A DNA stretch of 64,000 bases from Thamnaconus septentrionalis (GCA_009823395.1 CM020515.1:8974489-9038488); one strand, 5' to 3'. Positions 1-13,219 are shown, counted from the first letter of the stretch. Notes: generated from the sequence alone by a model not told the origin. A program made the numbers and translations.

Positions 1-952
1 GTGTTTTAGGCCTGCATTCAGAAAATGACTCTGACGCATCCCCATGTTGTTTCCTGTTACCGTCATCATTTCCTCAACCAGCGCAGAACGCTATAAACCA
101 CAGAGAATGAATGGACGCGGCGTTGCCAGTTTGCGTAGTCGTTTGTCGCCAGATACAATCTTGGACGGTAGAAACTGTGGCACCTAAAATGTAGCTCAGG
201 AAAAAGAAGAAGAAGAAGAAGAAAAAAAAAAAGACGCCAACCGAGAAGGAGCACTGCCTGTTCCCAGCCGGCGGTTCTGAGGCGGATTGAAAAGGCCAAA
301 GTATGTAAAAAATAAAAATGGCGTGGCGAGGAAGGGAAAATAACACTTCAGTCAGGCTTTGAGGGAGAAAAATCCCCCTTATTACCTTCAAACCCACCTG
401 CTGGTGCTCTCAGATGGAGAAGTGTGTGATAATATTTGCACTTTAGAGTGTGTTTGGGTGAAATCAGGCTATGTCTGAGTACCGCTAGTAATCGGCTACT
501 AGTCGACTAATACTGAGGTACTAGTTTGAGTGTCTCGTACTCAAGTACGGGTCCAGTTGACTAGTACTAGTACACTAGAGTGTCTCGTGCTCCCGTCCTA
601 GTCACTCAGACTTCCATCTTTTCAATGCCTGAACCTGAACTGACACATTTATCCGCTGCAGTTATGTTGTTGCCGTGGTGACGGCCTGTTTACCGCCATC
701 AAAGCTTCGCGGCTAAAGCTGCGGAGGGAAAGATGTTCTGGGGACGTCGCGTCGAGTCGCGAACGGGATCTCGGGGATTTTCTCTTCCGCGTCTCTGACG
801 AAATCGGTCCGAACCCGCTGCCAGATTCCGGATCGCTTGTTCCGACCCGGCAAAAACAGGGAAGTCGTGCTTCGGTTGCCATTGCACCTAATTGCCTGCG
901 ATTTTCCACAGAGCCTTTCTGCGTGAATGTGTCAAGGCTGAGGAGCACTTGC

Positions 953-954
<2 letters not shown>

Positions 955-1009
<55 letters not shown>
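955..1009. repeat. (TG)n followed by (GA)n microsatellite
   Basis: About 44 nt of uninterrupted TG run straight into about 11 nt of GA. Open frames across it are repeat artefacts. Confidence 0.95.
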
Positions 1010-1139
1010 CAGACCTCCCATGCGCTGAGCTCTGATCTGCTCTGTTCCGGTTGGCGTCCTCGTGTCCAACAGCGGACTCCGTGCAGAACCTCTCGTAGAG
1101 GAGGGAGGAACGCAGGGCTGAAGGCCGAAAGTGGAGCAG

Positions 1140-1142
<3 letters not shown>

Positions 1143-1209
<67 letters not shown>
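1143..1209. repeat. (TG)n microsatellite
   Basis: About 67 nt of uninterrupted alternating TG, roughly 180 bp from the preceding TG tract. Confidence 0.95.
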
Positions 1210-1210
<1 letters not shown>

Positions 1211-2330
1211 TAGGACGAGTGTGTTGGTCCTCCGTCTGTCAGCCCAGCTCAGAGCAGCAAGACGGAGGCCCGCAGCTGTTTATCGGATAAAAGATCTCCT
1301 AAAGCCCAGGTTTTCATCCAGGAGTCAATAAGAAGGAGGCCGCCCAGGCGCGTCTTCATCAAAACCAAAACTTTGCCAGATCAATCGGGGGATCTGTACT
1401 TGCTGCCTCGGCGATTAGAGCAGCGTGTTGTCTGGATTTTTTTTTGGGGGGGAAATGACACGCCTGGTTTGGCGGCTCAAAGGCGGCCTTGTCCTCCGCC
1501 GATCAGCACCCTCGCAGCTGATGAACGTCCGGCCATTTGTGGGCAAGTTCCCCTCAGAGTCCGTTTTCCAGACTGGAGTGTCGGTTGTATAATCTGCTCA
1601 TGGCTCTGCCGTTTGTCTCTCCCGACCCGACCGTCTGAGTTGGCCTGGATGGTCGTCAAACTCCTGATTTTACCCGCAGCCGCCCCTTTAAAACCGCGAG
1701 GAACCTAGTTCCAGCACGTTCCTACGCAAATTGAATGCAAGTTGTTGAGTTGAGATGATTGAGCTGTGCAGTCACGTCCTCGTCGGCCGTTTTTTGTGTT
1801 TGGACTTTGACGACATTTTGCATTTTCCCCGATATATCGATGTTACGTCTTCGTCTAAGTTGCTGAAACAATTCTAAATCTTCTGATCCACTTGTATTGA
1901 GGTTTGTCTTCTTGAGTGATTTCAGTATTACATAAAAACATTCATTCAGAAAAAACAAAATACGTCTAATGTTACTCTAATGGCACCAACCACTTGGTGT
2001 GATTGTGCACGTGAGTGTGTGTGTGTGGTAGCTACTTGTGTATCTCCGTGTGGGTGTTTCCCCACCCAGCAGAGCACATATTTTAGCAACCTTACATATT
2101 ATTGCCAAATTTGGTAACTGACATGGTGAGCCGTGCTCCATGCGTGCGTGCGTATGTGTGCGTGCACGTGCGTGTGTGCGACAGAGAGTGAAGACGACAA
2201 AGTGTGTGTTCGCGAGCTCCCGAGGGTCTAATATTTTTCTGAATGATTACTATCAGGTGGAATGTGTATACGTGTGCGCGCGCTCACGTTGCAGTGTTAT
2301 TGTTCGGAGCCGCTCCTGCTCTCTGTGTCA

Positions 2331-2354
2331 CAGCAGCAGCAGCAGCAGCAGCAG
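2331..2354. repeat. (CAG)8 repeat
   Basis: Eight perfect CAG units followed by GGG. It is non-coding in this context. Confidence 0.9.
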
Positions 2355-4312
2355 GGGAGCGAGGTGAGGCGACCAGGAAGCCGTTGGAAAGTTGGTGGAG
2401 CGGTTTCAGCCTTGAAGATATGAGCACATTCCTAATTAGGAGAACTTTTGCTGTGATTTTGTCATGATTTTGAGGCTGGCACAGGATGGCCTCCAGCCTC
2501 AAAACGTGCCTCCCCTGGTGGGACGGATGACGAACAACAGGCTGTAGGAGGAGGCGGCGAATAACTTGCCGCGGCCTTGGTCCTTTTCAGAGGGTCGACT
2601 GTGTTCATGACACAGTGTTCCTTCATGAGTTCATGAGACAGTGTTCCAGAGAGTTCCCTGCTGGTGGCTAGCATTGTGTTTGATTTAGCTGTGAGCTACT
2701 CACTTCGGCAGTGGCGTCGTAGCTCCCAAAAGGCTCAAAAGTCTTACTGAAATGACTTTTGTTAAAAATCCTCTTCTTGGGAAAGTTGGTTTGTGTTTGT
2801 ATATTACTGCTAATAACTTCTAGTAATATTATTTCTGCTCCATTAAAGCATATTGTAATTGTGTGCCTGTGCGAGCTACTGTTAGCATCCAGTCAAAAGA
2901 TGCACTTTGTCTGTGAGCAGCCCCACTCACAACTTCCCGTTTTGTGCCAAAAAAATCAAATGAGTCATTTTGTTTCTATTTTTGAAGAGAACGCCAACGT
3001 TTTTTTCCATCAATCGCTGATGAGTTTATATATATCGCCCAACGTCAAAGGATGGAAAACATGAGAATGACTGTGAAAAGTGTGATCGCTTTGCTAAAGA
3101 TGCCCCCAAAAGTACCAAAAAATGAGTGCTGCGCTGCAACCACGGCTTTGTTCTGCTTCAAGATACGGCTCAGTTCAGAAGGCCACCAATCAGGAAATGT
3201 GCACCAGAAGGGCCGTCATGCGACCAGTCATCATGTTCCGCCTTCACCAAATGAAATGGGCCTGAAATAGTCCCGGGGAGAAGCGAAGCCGGTTATAATT
3301 TCACCGCATATTAAAAGTAAACCAAACGCCAATTCCTTTTTCTGGCAATTAAACATTTTATAAGAGCCCCTCCTATTGTAATTGAGCTGTGATTTAGTTT
3401 TTAATAAAACCGGAGGATTGCTAAATGCATCGCAGGAGAGAAGAGACGTTATTTCCTCCTTTTAGCCGAGTCGGGACTTGAGGGTGTGAATGTGTGGGGC
3501 CGCCGGGGGAAAACTGGAAATGGACGGAAGCAACGTGAGCGGAGTGGACGTACGGAACAGGAGGGATTAGGACCAGGACGTGCTAGCGGACTGGGGGAGG
3601 ACGGTGTCTGTGGGGTCCGGCTGTATAAGGCGGGCAATCTCTTTCCTGCAGCCCTGAGATTTATTAGCCTGCGGAATCTTTGCGCGTCTTCTTCCGCCGC
3701 GAGGGCTAAACCCTGACGCACGGAACAACTCATTCCTTTATTATTAGGTGTCCGGCAGAGGGATTTATGGCTTTTTTTTCTCCCCCTCTCTCGTGCGCCT
3801 CCGAGCTGGACTTCGGTCACCGTGGCGATTTTACAAAGATCCCGACGCTTTCTCCCGCCTGGTCTGAGCAGATGCTAATTGAATCTGGGAGACTAATGAG
3901 AGGGGTCGGAGGGATCGCTAGTTGTTTTAAGGCCATCTGGAGCCCTTTTTTTTTTTCTTCTTCTTTTTTTTTTTTTTTTGTATAGCCTCACTGTCTCACA
4001 CACACGCACCTCCTATGCGGCTCTGCGCTCGCAGATATACACAGAAGTGCTCAGGCATGAAGCGCCCGAGATCTAATGCACCGCAGGCACGCATGCACAC
4101 GCCAGGCAGGCGAGGAGAAAGAAAGGAAGAAAGAAAGAAAAAAAACGTGGGATCAAAAGGGCGGAGCCAGGCTGGGATTGTGAGCGGAGGGGAAGAGGCA
4201 TGAATAACAATAAACCCGCCGACAACCATACAGGTGGTGAACGGCTCCCCAGAGGTCCCGCCGCTAAAAGATTGCAGGGCCGGATCTTCTAACTGCCGGG
4301 TGGCCGATGATG

Positions 4313-4362
4313 TGGAGGTGGAGGAAGAGGAGGAGGCGGAGGAGGAGGAGGAGGAGGAGGAG
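4313..4362. repeat. (GGA)n trinucleotide tract
   Basis: Interrupted GGA/GGAA/GGC units forming a purine-rich strand of about 50 nt. Confidence 0.85.
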
Positions 4363-6203
4363 GGAAGTTAAAGTATGAGGCCTTGAATTAATCCCACCGG
4401 GGCCCCGGCGCCGTGTTGTGGGACCGCGGCAGCAGCGCCGGATCGGGGTCATTGGTTCCAGCCTGAAGATCCTCCTGCGTGTTTTACGCACAGGGACGGA
4501 GGTGGCACTCGGGTATGGCCAGATGTTGGTTTTTCTTCAGTCCGGCAAACTCTGAGCTTCACGCCCTCACAAATCCTGAATTATGAGCATTGATATTCAA
4601 GTGACGCGCAGTCAATTAGATGAGCGAATGGAAAGATGATGGAAGATGGATACGGGAAATACATTAAAACGAGGGAAGTCCGATATGAATTTAGCAGTCA
4701 TGCCAAAGAATGAATTCTTCTTATTTCCTGGTATTAATAAATAGTGAATAACAACACTTTACTTTACTCGTCTCTACTACGTTTGATGATGTCATCTAAC
4801 TGCATCGAAGCATAACAGCATGAGACGCGCGTGTTTCAGCAGAGAGGTTTCAGTGGTGGCTAGCTGCTAACAAAATCCCTCGTTTGTGACTGACATCATG
4901 CAGGACACCCCGCAGGACATCACAGTACAAATTTGCCATAATGTGTTAATTTCACGACTGCATGTGTTGGTATTGGTTGATATCGGTATTGGGAAAGTAT
5001 GAGTTAGACAACATCGGGACATCGGAGAGCGGTAAAAAAGTCAATATCAGACATCACCAATTAAAACACACTGAAATACTGTTTTCATTGAGTAAGATAG
5101 AGCCTGTTGAAGAGGAATGCAGTGATTGGTTCATACTTTTTTTTTGACTACTTCCTGGCCACTGTCGCTTCATGCTCGCTCTGGAGGGAGCAGTTGGTTT
5201 TCTGTCTTTGGTCGTGCAAAGCGCTCGGAGGCCCCTTTGGCTGCCATTTAGCGCCTTGTAAAACGAAAGTTGATTGATCGATCAAGACGAGCCTTATTTT
5301 GACCGAAGGTCTCAATCAAGGCTGGAGGCGCCATTAGCTGCGCCGCTAACTGAGCAAGCCGCCGCTACGGCAAGAATCAAATTGATTGCAGCCCGGGATA
5401 ATTACAGAAGGCAGAGTAGTAAACAGCCAGTTTCCTGTTTACCCGCGCGTGTCCCTGTGGGGGCGAAAGCATCAGATTTTGGCCCGGGAAGAGTCGAGGA
5501 TGCGGATTCATTCGGTTAAGTGCCCAACATGTCTGCAGTTGATGTGCATTCCAGGAAATTATTAAGGGTTTCCCAAGCAGGGACCAATTAGCAATTAGCT
5601 TCTTGTATCTACCACTGTATTTACGACAGTAGCTCTTCCTGACCAGTCAGTCAAGACGGTATAACCTCACTTTGCTAAGCAGCCGGATGTGAGATTTCCG
5701 TGTTTGGGAGTTGATCTGATTCTGAAGAGATTAGCATGATGGTTTGTCAGCGCTAGGCGGCATTCCGGAATCAAAAGTCAAACTAAAAAAAAAAAATGAC
5801 AGCGGGGATGTTTTTGATTGATTTGTTTTCGCTTCACTCTCAACTTGCAGGTGCACCGCTTGCCTGCAATGGGCCGCGTTTGAGGCCCTCCTTCTTGAAC
5901 CAATAGGAAGCCTCGATCCGCCTCTGCCTGGCAGCGAAACATCTGACTAACCGCTTCAAACGTTTTGTTTTCTACGGGCTCGTATGAGGTCGCGCGCCGG
6001 GTCGTGCGCACCCTCGAGCGGAAGAAGAGACAAAATCTTTGGTCGGACTTTTAACACGGCGGCGGCGGCAGCGTCTTCTGTCTTTCCATTGCTCGCGTCG
6101 CGGAGTTCATCGCCATCAATCATGCATGAGCTCACCGCTGATCATTATTTCTTAGGCCCGACGTACGTACACGGCCGCACGTGTTCATCAGCCTTGCCTT
6201 TCC

Positions 6204-6208
<5 letters not shown>

Positions 6209-6262
<54 letters not shown>

Positions 6263-6269
6263 GTGTGTA
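6209..6269. repeat. (TG)n microsatellite
   Basis: About 60 nt of TG with one GC interruption. It forms the left arm of a TG/CA pair with the CA tract at 6377-6404. Confidence 0.95.
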
Positions 6270-6376
6270 TTGGGGAGAAAAAGAGGACGATGTTGATGGG
6301 GTTAGCGCCGTGACAGGCCACTTACAGCTCTTCTCATTACCAGTAGTGGAGTGCCTCTGTAAGTGGCTTCTCTGAA

Positions 6377-6404
6377 ACACACACACACACACACACACAC
6401 ACAC
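6377..6404. repeat. (CA)n microsatellite
   Basis: A 28-nt CA tract, inverted relative to the TG tract 108 nt upstream. Confidence 0.95.
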
Positions 6405-7024
6405 GGGCGGGCCAGAGAACAAGAGCGAGAGACGGAGGGAAGTGGGGTCGGGCAGAAAGTTGGATATGATGACATTGGCTTTAATCGCGGCGAGGACGGC
6501 GTAAAGAGACGGAACACAAGCGCAAAGTGACAGGAATGGGGGATTTATAAGTGCTGCGGGAAGAGAAAAGGCAGGAGCAGGAGCAGGAGCAGGGAGGGGA
6601 GGCGTCGCACAGAGCCTTGAATAAGCCGATATTTGTAGCCTCATTTCAGACTGTCCCAACCTGCCCGTAAATCTGTCGGCCGCGGCTGAAATACAGTCGG
6701 TGCCGGGCTGTAAATTTGGCTCCCCGCGCCGCTTATCGCTGCACCACCCACCGCATTTTTTTTTTTTTTTTTTTTTTTTTTTACGTTGGCCTGGTTTTTT
6801 TTTAAATAAAGATGGAATTCTGTCCAGTCTCATTGATGTAATGTCTGATACAGGCACAGATTTGGTACAGTTGCAGTTATAGAGATCGATGGTCTGGGAC
6901 GTCATTTCAATGGCGTTCATGGGGGAATAAAATGCCTCTTTCATGGACTTTGATAAGAATGAAATTCAAACAAACGCCAAGGAAAAATGTCTTATGTTTC
7001 GCCAATTATTCCTCACCTGTGAGG

Positions 7025-7440
7025 ACCACTGACTGTATATATAGATTGACAGTGTCAATGTGACGTCGCCCATCAGTTTGCAACAACCTGCTTCAAAGCC
7101 CAGAGATTGGTTTTACCGTCATTGCCATCTTGAAATGCCGATGAATTGAAATTCCACAACTTAATGACCATTTTTGCTCATATTTTGACCAAATCAGACA
7201 AAATGGACAATTAGCCTATGTGCTGATTTTATTTAAAAACACATTTAAACAGTTTGTAACAGTATGAATTTAGGGCTCCTTTCTGTAATGACAGTCAGAC
7301 AGTTTTTGTCTTTTTGCAACCAACTTTGGCGGTCCCTGCTGGCCAAATGGTGGATTGTACGTTTTTGGTACTTCAGCATTGGCCTCCTTTTTGAAGCAGG
7401 AAGCTCCATTCATTCTTTCTATGCAGTCAGTTGTATGTGG
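7025..7440 (+). repeat. Dispersed teleost-type repeat relic, copy 1
   Basis: Segments at 7175-7205 and 7308-7343 (for example the GGCGGTCCCTGCTGGCC word) recur in reverse complement at about 32325-32410, in the same relative order. The 5' part (CTGACTGTATATATAGATTG, then GTGACGTCGCCCATCAGTTTG) resembles a repeat common in fish genomes. The family name is not assigned. Confidence 0.65.
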
Positions 7441-7996
7441 CATGGTGCTCGGTGTGTTTTTGTGTTCTAACCTGAAATTCACATTCAAAACTTTCCACAA
7501 CTACTAGAAAGGCAGAACGCTCTTTTCACGTGGTTTTCGACTCATTGTAATTTGTGCCAGCGTGCCGAGTAAACACATTAGACATAAACATGTGTGCCGA
7601 ATTCAGTAAACTTTTACATCATCTGTGATGTTTTCGTTTTCCTGAAATGAGGAAGGTCCGTTCTTTCCTTCTTCTGCCTGATCCACTTGGAACTCGAACT
7701 CCGGCTCTTTGCGATGTCTCACGCAGGGAGCTGGTCTGTATAGATGTAACTCTCTTTCTTTATTGGACTTTGGCAGAGGTTTTTTTTGTTTTTTTTTAAA
7801 TCATGCACTGGAGCCCGTGAAATAAATTGAGATGCGGCTCCATTGCGGGCGGCTTTCAGGGAGAAGCATAAACACAAGCACAGAGTCGGAGAGAGAACTC
7901 CGAGGAGGGAAGGAGGCGCAGCCGGAGTTTATTCAGCGGGGAGGAGTGAATCCAGGTTAATTACATTAAGGGTGAGTTGAGGTTGGGTGAGGAGGG

Positions 7997-8034
7997 AGAG
8001 AGAGAGAGAGAGTGAGAGAGAGAGAGAGAGAGAG
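7997..8034. repeat. (GA)n microsatellite
   Basis: About 38 nt of GA with one GT interruption. Confidence 0.9.
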
Positions 8035-9134
8035 GAGTAATGGCTTTTGAAGGTTGAGTAACCGCCGTCAGGACAGAGCATCAATCTGTGCCTCGTCTCT
8101 TTCCGACCGTACAGCGCTTTGCCTATTGGTCCGACTGTCTCTCTCTCCCTCACACACACACACAATGGTAATGCAGTGTGGAGGCAGCGGGGATGTGTCC
8201 CCGGGCCCCCCTCGCTCACCCACCCAGGGAGGAGAACGCGCTGCCTTCCATTATTCAATCAAAGGCACATTAGGCCTCTCCCGGCGCGCCCGCCGTACAT
8301 ATGTCTCTTCCCGCTGCGAGACTCCGCCCCCGCAACCCCCACCACCCCCCCCCAAACGCCAGCCGCCCTTGCCCCCAACCCCCCTCTGCCCACTGTAGGG
8401 GCCGTCGCTGCGGAAACGCTGTGGCCAGCTGAGTCAGAGCCCAGACGGTCGGCCCAACTTTACCAGCTAAAGGTCGCGGCGGCGGTGAGCTTTGGCCGAG
8501 TCTCTTCGTTTGCTCCCCATCAGCGGGGACGCTGTGTGTGTGTGTGTGTGTACGTGCATGTTTGTGTGTGCGTGTTTTCTGCTCAAGACAAAAAGACGTC
8601 GCGGCCGTGATGTGATGGGAGCCGATGCGTCTCGGAACGCCGGGACAGTCGTGACCTTTACCTTCAGCGGGAGGAATCCCGGGGAGTGGAGGGGAGGAGG
8701 GGGGGGGGGGCTTGGAGTGTCATGGCGGAACTTCATGACGCAGACCAACCAATTTCTGAGACTCGCGAGCGCCGGTGAGTCAGGCTTCAAAGGTGCGAAG
8801 AAAAAAAAAACAAAATCATTTTAATATTGAAGATGTTGCGCGTGGCCACAGCAGTGCTTCACAGACAATGCAGCTGACGCACCGCAGCGTCATAAATAGA
8901 ATAGAAATAAACTGATATTAGTTTTCTCAGCTGAGGGCTTCGAGTCAGGGGTCTCAAACCCCTTTCCACCAACATTCCACATCAGCATCAGTTTTTTCCC
9001 CACTTGTAGCTGCAAGAGTGTGCAAACGTGTGTAAATGTGTGTAGTTGTATTCTCGCCTTTACACATTTTTAAACCAAAGCCATTTCCGAGTTTGATCAA
9101 TGTTTATTCTTTCTGGTAAAAAAAATAAAATATA

Positions 9135-9238
<104 letters not shown>

Positions 9239-9517
9239 ACTCTTTTCAAGTTAAGAACCCACATCGCTCCTTGCATCAAACATCAAAACTTTTCAAGATC
9301 ATGCAACACAAGTTATCGTCTGAACTGTGTTTCCTAAATCATCCGTTGCAAACCTCCGCATCATCTTTGTGTATTTATATTTGTGGGTGTTTCTCAGCTC
9401 TGCTTATTGAACAAAAAATGCTGATGTAGAAGCGCCGGAATTCCTCTCCACGTTCATGTCTCTATTTTTGTTTCATCCATTATCCCTGAACATCATGTTC
9501 ACCTCCAGATATGCACA

Positions 9518-9690
9518 TTTATCCCTCTGTTCACAGACTCCTGTCAAAAATGTAAAATCAGTCGTTCTAAATTTAAAGCCCCCGCATTTTTATAAGGAGA
9601 CCAAAACCAAAGTCATCTCGGAGGATGGAACAAAAAACTTGGCTGCGGCTGAATCCATTCGTATCGGTGCCCTTTGTGACATCACAAACT
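9518..9690 (+). repeat. Two-motif dispersed repeat, copy 1
   Basis: ATTTATCCCTCTGTTCACAG (about 9517-9537) is followed about 150 bp later by CCCTTTGTGACATCACAA at 9670-9687. The same pair and spacing occur at 29960/30106, 46390/46542 and 60343/60490. Confidence 0.6.
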
Positions 9691-9860
9691 TTTTTTTCTG
9701 CGAGCTGTGTGTTCTCATGCACTCTCCCAGAGAGACGTTCATCAAGGGACATCACAGTCGGCGGGCACGGGACCTTTTACCGACGCACGAGTGCCCCCTT
9801 CATCCATCCATCACTCTGTTGTTGCAAATGAGACTCTTGGTGCAGAAGAGTGCAGAAGTG

Positions 9861-9883
9861 CTGCTGCTGCAGCTCTGGAGATC

Positions 9884-9944
<61 letters not shown>

Positions 9945-9957
9945 AGCTCTGGAGATC

Positions 9958-9994
<37 letters not shown>

Positions 9995-10111
9995 AGCTCT
10001 GGAGATCCTCCTGCTGCTGCTGCTTCTTCTTCTTCTTCTTCTTCTTCTTCTTCTTCTTCTTCTTCTGCTTCTTCTTCTTCTGCTTCTGCTTCTGCTTCTG
10101 CTTCTGCTTCT
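9861..10111. repeat. Nested CTG / CTT / CTTCTG trinucleotide array with a repeated 17-nt spacer
   Basis: The unit CAGCTCTGGAGATCCTC occurs three times (9870-9886, 9944-9960, 9994-10010). The copies are followed by 19, 11 and 4 perfect CTG units in turn, and the first is preceded by 3. The last block passes into 14 CTT units (10023-10064) and then CTTCTG hexamers to about 10111. Poly-Leu, Ala, Cys, Gln and Ser open frames on both strands are by-products. Confidence 0.95.
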
Positions 10112-10217
10112 ACCTGTGTGGAAGTGCAGCCAGACAGTTGGTGGCCTGACCGGCTCATGATTCAGAGGGTCAGATTAAAGAGACTAATTACGCCTGATGA
10201 GGGTTTTCATTATTTGG

Positions 10218-10218
<1 letters not shown>

Positions 10219-10257
<39 letters not shown>
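10219..10257. repeat. (TG)n microsatellite
   Basis: About 39 nt of TG, close downstream of the trinucleotide array. Confidence 0.95.
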
Positions 10258-10260
<3 letters not shown>

Positions 10261-10726
10261 GGCTTTAGACTAATCCTGTTGTATTCAGTGGGATCAAAGT
10301 TGCGTCTTAAGCTCTGTTTGCAAAAAAGAAAAACAAAAGGGAGGGAAAAAGTGCTGCGCAGCTCATTTGCTAATGTGTGTTACCACTTGCCACACACACA
10401 CAAGCACACACATACACACACACTGATCCGGCAGCGTATTTGTGTGTGTGTGTGTGTTTGCTCGGAGAGATTTTCTGTTGGCGTGCACGCCGAAACATGT
10501 CGCCGCACAGCTGCCCCTCTCCAAACACCAGGCTGGATGATTTGGTTTTTGTCGTTTTGCGCTCACGTGGGAATACACACTCCCTCCATTCTAACACACA
10601 CACACAAACACACGCACACAGGCACGCAGCGGGAGGCTGTCGAGAGAGGCTGTAGTGGTCTGTTCAGTTTCTTCAAGCATGTGACAGCTCCCAGACAGCG
10701 GCGCAGAGATAAGGAACGGCTCGCAG

Positions 10727-10850
10727 GCGGGAGGGAGGTGGAAGGAGAGGAGGGATGGAAGGAAGGGAGGAAGGAGGAGGAGAGAGGAGGAGGCGAGGAG
10801 AAGAAGAAGGGAGGAGGCGGAACACGCGGCGGAGGAGAGGGCGGAGAGGC
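10727..10850. repeat. Purine-rich GGA/GGAA tract
   Basis: About 120 nt almost entirely of A and G on the + strand with many GGAGG and GAAGG words, a candidate for triplex or non-B structure. Confidence 0.85.
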
Positions 10851-10959
10851 GTGTGCCGGGCCGTCTCGGGGGGTGAAGGCGGGGTCACGACCTGCACAAG
10901 TGGCCCGTTCGTCACGCGGGGAGACGGCAAACCGCAACTCGCGCTCACTTGAGACTTGG

Positions 10960-11030
10960 AGAGTCGGCGGGAATGGAACCAGCAACCTACCTGCTGCGAG
11001 AAAACAGTGCCACCCCCTAAATGACAGAGG
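10960..11030 (-). repeat. SINE-like tRNA-derived head, reverse orientation
   Basis: The reverse strand reads GGTGGCACTGTTTTCTCGCA, then GGTTGCTGGTTCCATTCCC, which resembles a tRNA-type A box and B box (GGTTC-A-TCCC). Only the head is recognisable. Confidence 0.4.
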
Positions 11031-12461
11031 GATTTTTGGATTGAGGCGGAGCTACTTGGAGTCGCTGACGATTGACGTGTTTAGGCAAATTGGAGACTGA
11101 CAGATGTGGATTATTTGGGCCGATACCGATGCTGATAATTGATAAGCGCCGCTGTTTTTTTTTATTAGCCGATGCTATTTTTCGTACCTCAGTTTGTGTG
11201 ATTTGTATTCTCACTTTCAAAGCAACAACTCAGCTAATTTAAAAGGTAACAGAATAATAACGCATTCGCCGGCCGATATATCTCTCATGCAAATGCATTG
11301 AGAACGGCAGTCCGGTCTCCTCTCTGCAGTTAGCGAGCTAGCGTTAGCAGGGACGAGCCGGAGAAAAGGCTAACAGAGACGAATCGGGAGTTTCGAACGA
11401 CTCGTTCGGGACTCGCACATCACTGCTGTGGGTGTGAATCCTCCTGCTGAGTGCATCACACGGCAGCGCTGGTCAGAGGCTCAGTCAACCTTCGTCAAGG
11501 AGAACTTTTACGAGCAATTAGCGGTCCGGAGCGCGCGGATACCCGGCGCCGCTACGGCCGGAATTAATCCTCACGTTGACACCGGTGCCACGGCGAAGTA
11601 TCGGAGAGCAGGACGGTCTGAATTGCTGCCAAACCTCTCTGGCACGAAGCTCAAGAGAAAAAAAAAAAGTTTTGACTTCAGCCACGTGGGGCTGAAACGA
11701 GGGGCCACAGAAGGGAACGCTGTTAATTAGCGTCGTAACGCTAATGTGCAGCGTCGCGATGTGCAACCCTGGTGCTTTTCCATCTGCTTGCACTCGCACG
11801 CTGATGTTGAAGTGACTTCGCAGCGTTTATTCATCAGTTTCATCCACAGAGGGAGTAAATGAGTGTATTAATGATTAAGGAGCGATGATACTTCATCGGG
11901 GGCCGTGAGGCCGTTTGGGTTCCTGATTGAAGGAAAAAAAAAAAAACAGCGACTGAGCTGCTCGTCCACCGTCTCTTCTGATTGGCTGGCGGCGTCACGC
12001 GGCACGAACGGGCCACAGGAAGTTCCTCGTTAGCCGCTGACCTTTAGATCGGACCTCGTTAGCGAGCCGCCCCACCCGCACCACCGCCCCCCAGCCCCGA
12101 CATGACTGTGCTGATCCAGAGACGCGGCTCCGCTCTGTTTTCACTGGATTCAATCAGACCTGATACGAATTCCAGTTACTTGGGTCGCTTTTAAAAAACA
12201 TTCTATTCTTAGATCGTTGCGTCAGAGTCGCCATCCTGAAACAAAGAGGAGCGCTTGTCCTGATTTTTTAAATATGACTGTTTTCAATCAGGGGAAAAAT
12301 AAAGCTTAAAAAAAAAAAATAAAATGTGTTGTGCGCTCGCAGTGATGTTTGAATGAAAATGTATGGATGAAAGCCAGGGCAGCGTCCCCGCAGAGCTCCA
12401 CACTGCAACAAGACTGCCGCGCTCGCTGCCTGTCCACCCACACCTTCTTTGCGCGTTTGCG

Positions 12462-12467
<6 letters not shown>

Positions 12468-12506
<39 letters not shown>
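12468..12506. repeat. (TG)n microsatellite
   Basis: About 39 nt of TG. Confidence 0.95.
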
Positions 12507-12511
<5 letters not shown>

Positions 12512-13169
12512 TATGGTATGGTATGGCCCTTCTGTTTCTATGGGAACGGAAACTTGACACACTCGGCTTCCTTAATCAATTACGCTGCCTTCTTTTTTGG
12601 AGATGGAGCGGCGTTGGTGTTTGCACATGCGGGACACGTGCACGCGCAACACGCACAGACGCACGCACACAGCACAGCACAACATCATTGTCGACTTAGC
12701 AAACACTCGTCACGTCTTTTCAGATTCTGTCTTTATGCAGCAACGCTAGGGGCAGCGGAACCGGAGCCGTGTTCCGTATATTTTAGCAGCATAACAAAAG
12801 ATGTGCGGGAGAAAATAATGAAAGGAGGAGGGAGAGGAAAAAAAAAGGAATAATCTCCAGGTCAGGTCGCTTCCCGCTGCCGGCTGAACGGAGGAAGACA
12901 AACCGATTCTCCTGTCTGCGATTTGGGGGAAAGATGTCTGCGGTTTGAACGCGCGCCAGAGGAACAATTAGCCTCCGCGGTCGCGTATCGTCGACGTTGA
13001 TTCGCAGGTGGCGCTGCGCACAAGCTAACGAGCCGAGGTTCGGAGGGAAGGCGCACGTTTTATTTTTCAGGTCTGTCGTCGTGCCGACGGGAGAAAACGA
13101 TGCGCGGAACATTGGTTTGTTTGGGTTTTTTTTAGCTAGGGCTGCGGCGCCGCTCACTCATATTTCTGT

Positions 13170-13171
<2 letters not shown>

Positions 13172-13219
<48 letters not shown>
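13172..13219. repeat. (GA)n microsatellite
   Basis: About 48 nt of GA, 64 nt before a very long TG tract. Confidence 0.95.

Larger units (their letters stand above)
1..9130. other. Non-coding 5' interval, first part of large intron or upstream sequence
   Basis: No exon with family resemblance or sustained coding character is visible. Open frames here follow TG, GA and poly-A tracts. The interval holds a diverged CTAGT-rich patch (470-600), CAG repeats (2331-2354), a GGA tract (4313-4362), a TG/CA hairpin region (6209-6404), poly-T (6756-6782) and a dispersed-repeat relic (7025-7440). AT-rich stretches such as 3320-3420 and 4555-4610 with TAATTAA-like words could be conserved non-coding elements, but this cannot be tested here. 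Confidence 0.6.

Noticed and set aside
6132..6944. A 270-residue minus-strand open frame
   Set aside because: It runs through TG/CA repeats and a poly-A tract and contains no recognisable domain.
9456..10273. Long open frames of up to 234 residues with poly-Cys, Leu, Ala, Ser, Gln or Glu
   Set aside because: They are produced by the CTG/CTT array in all frames on both strands, with no conserved flanking protein.
10222..11100. A 292-residue plus-strand open frame
   Set aside because: It consists of translated TG, CA and GGA repeats plus a SINE-like head, with no protein family resemblance.
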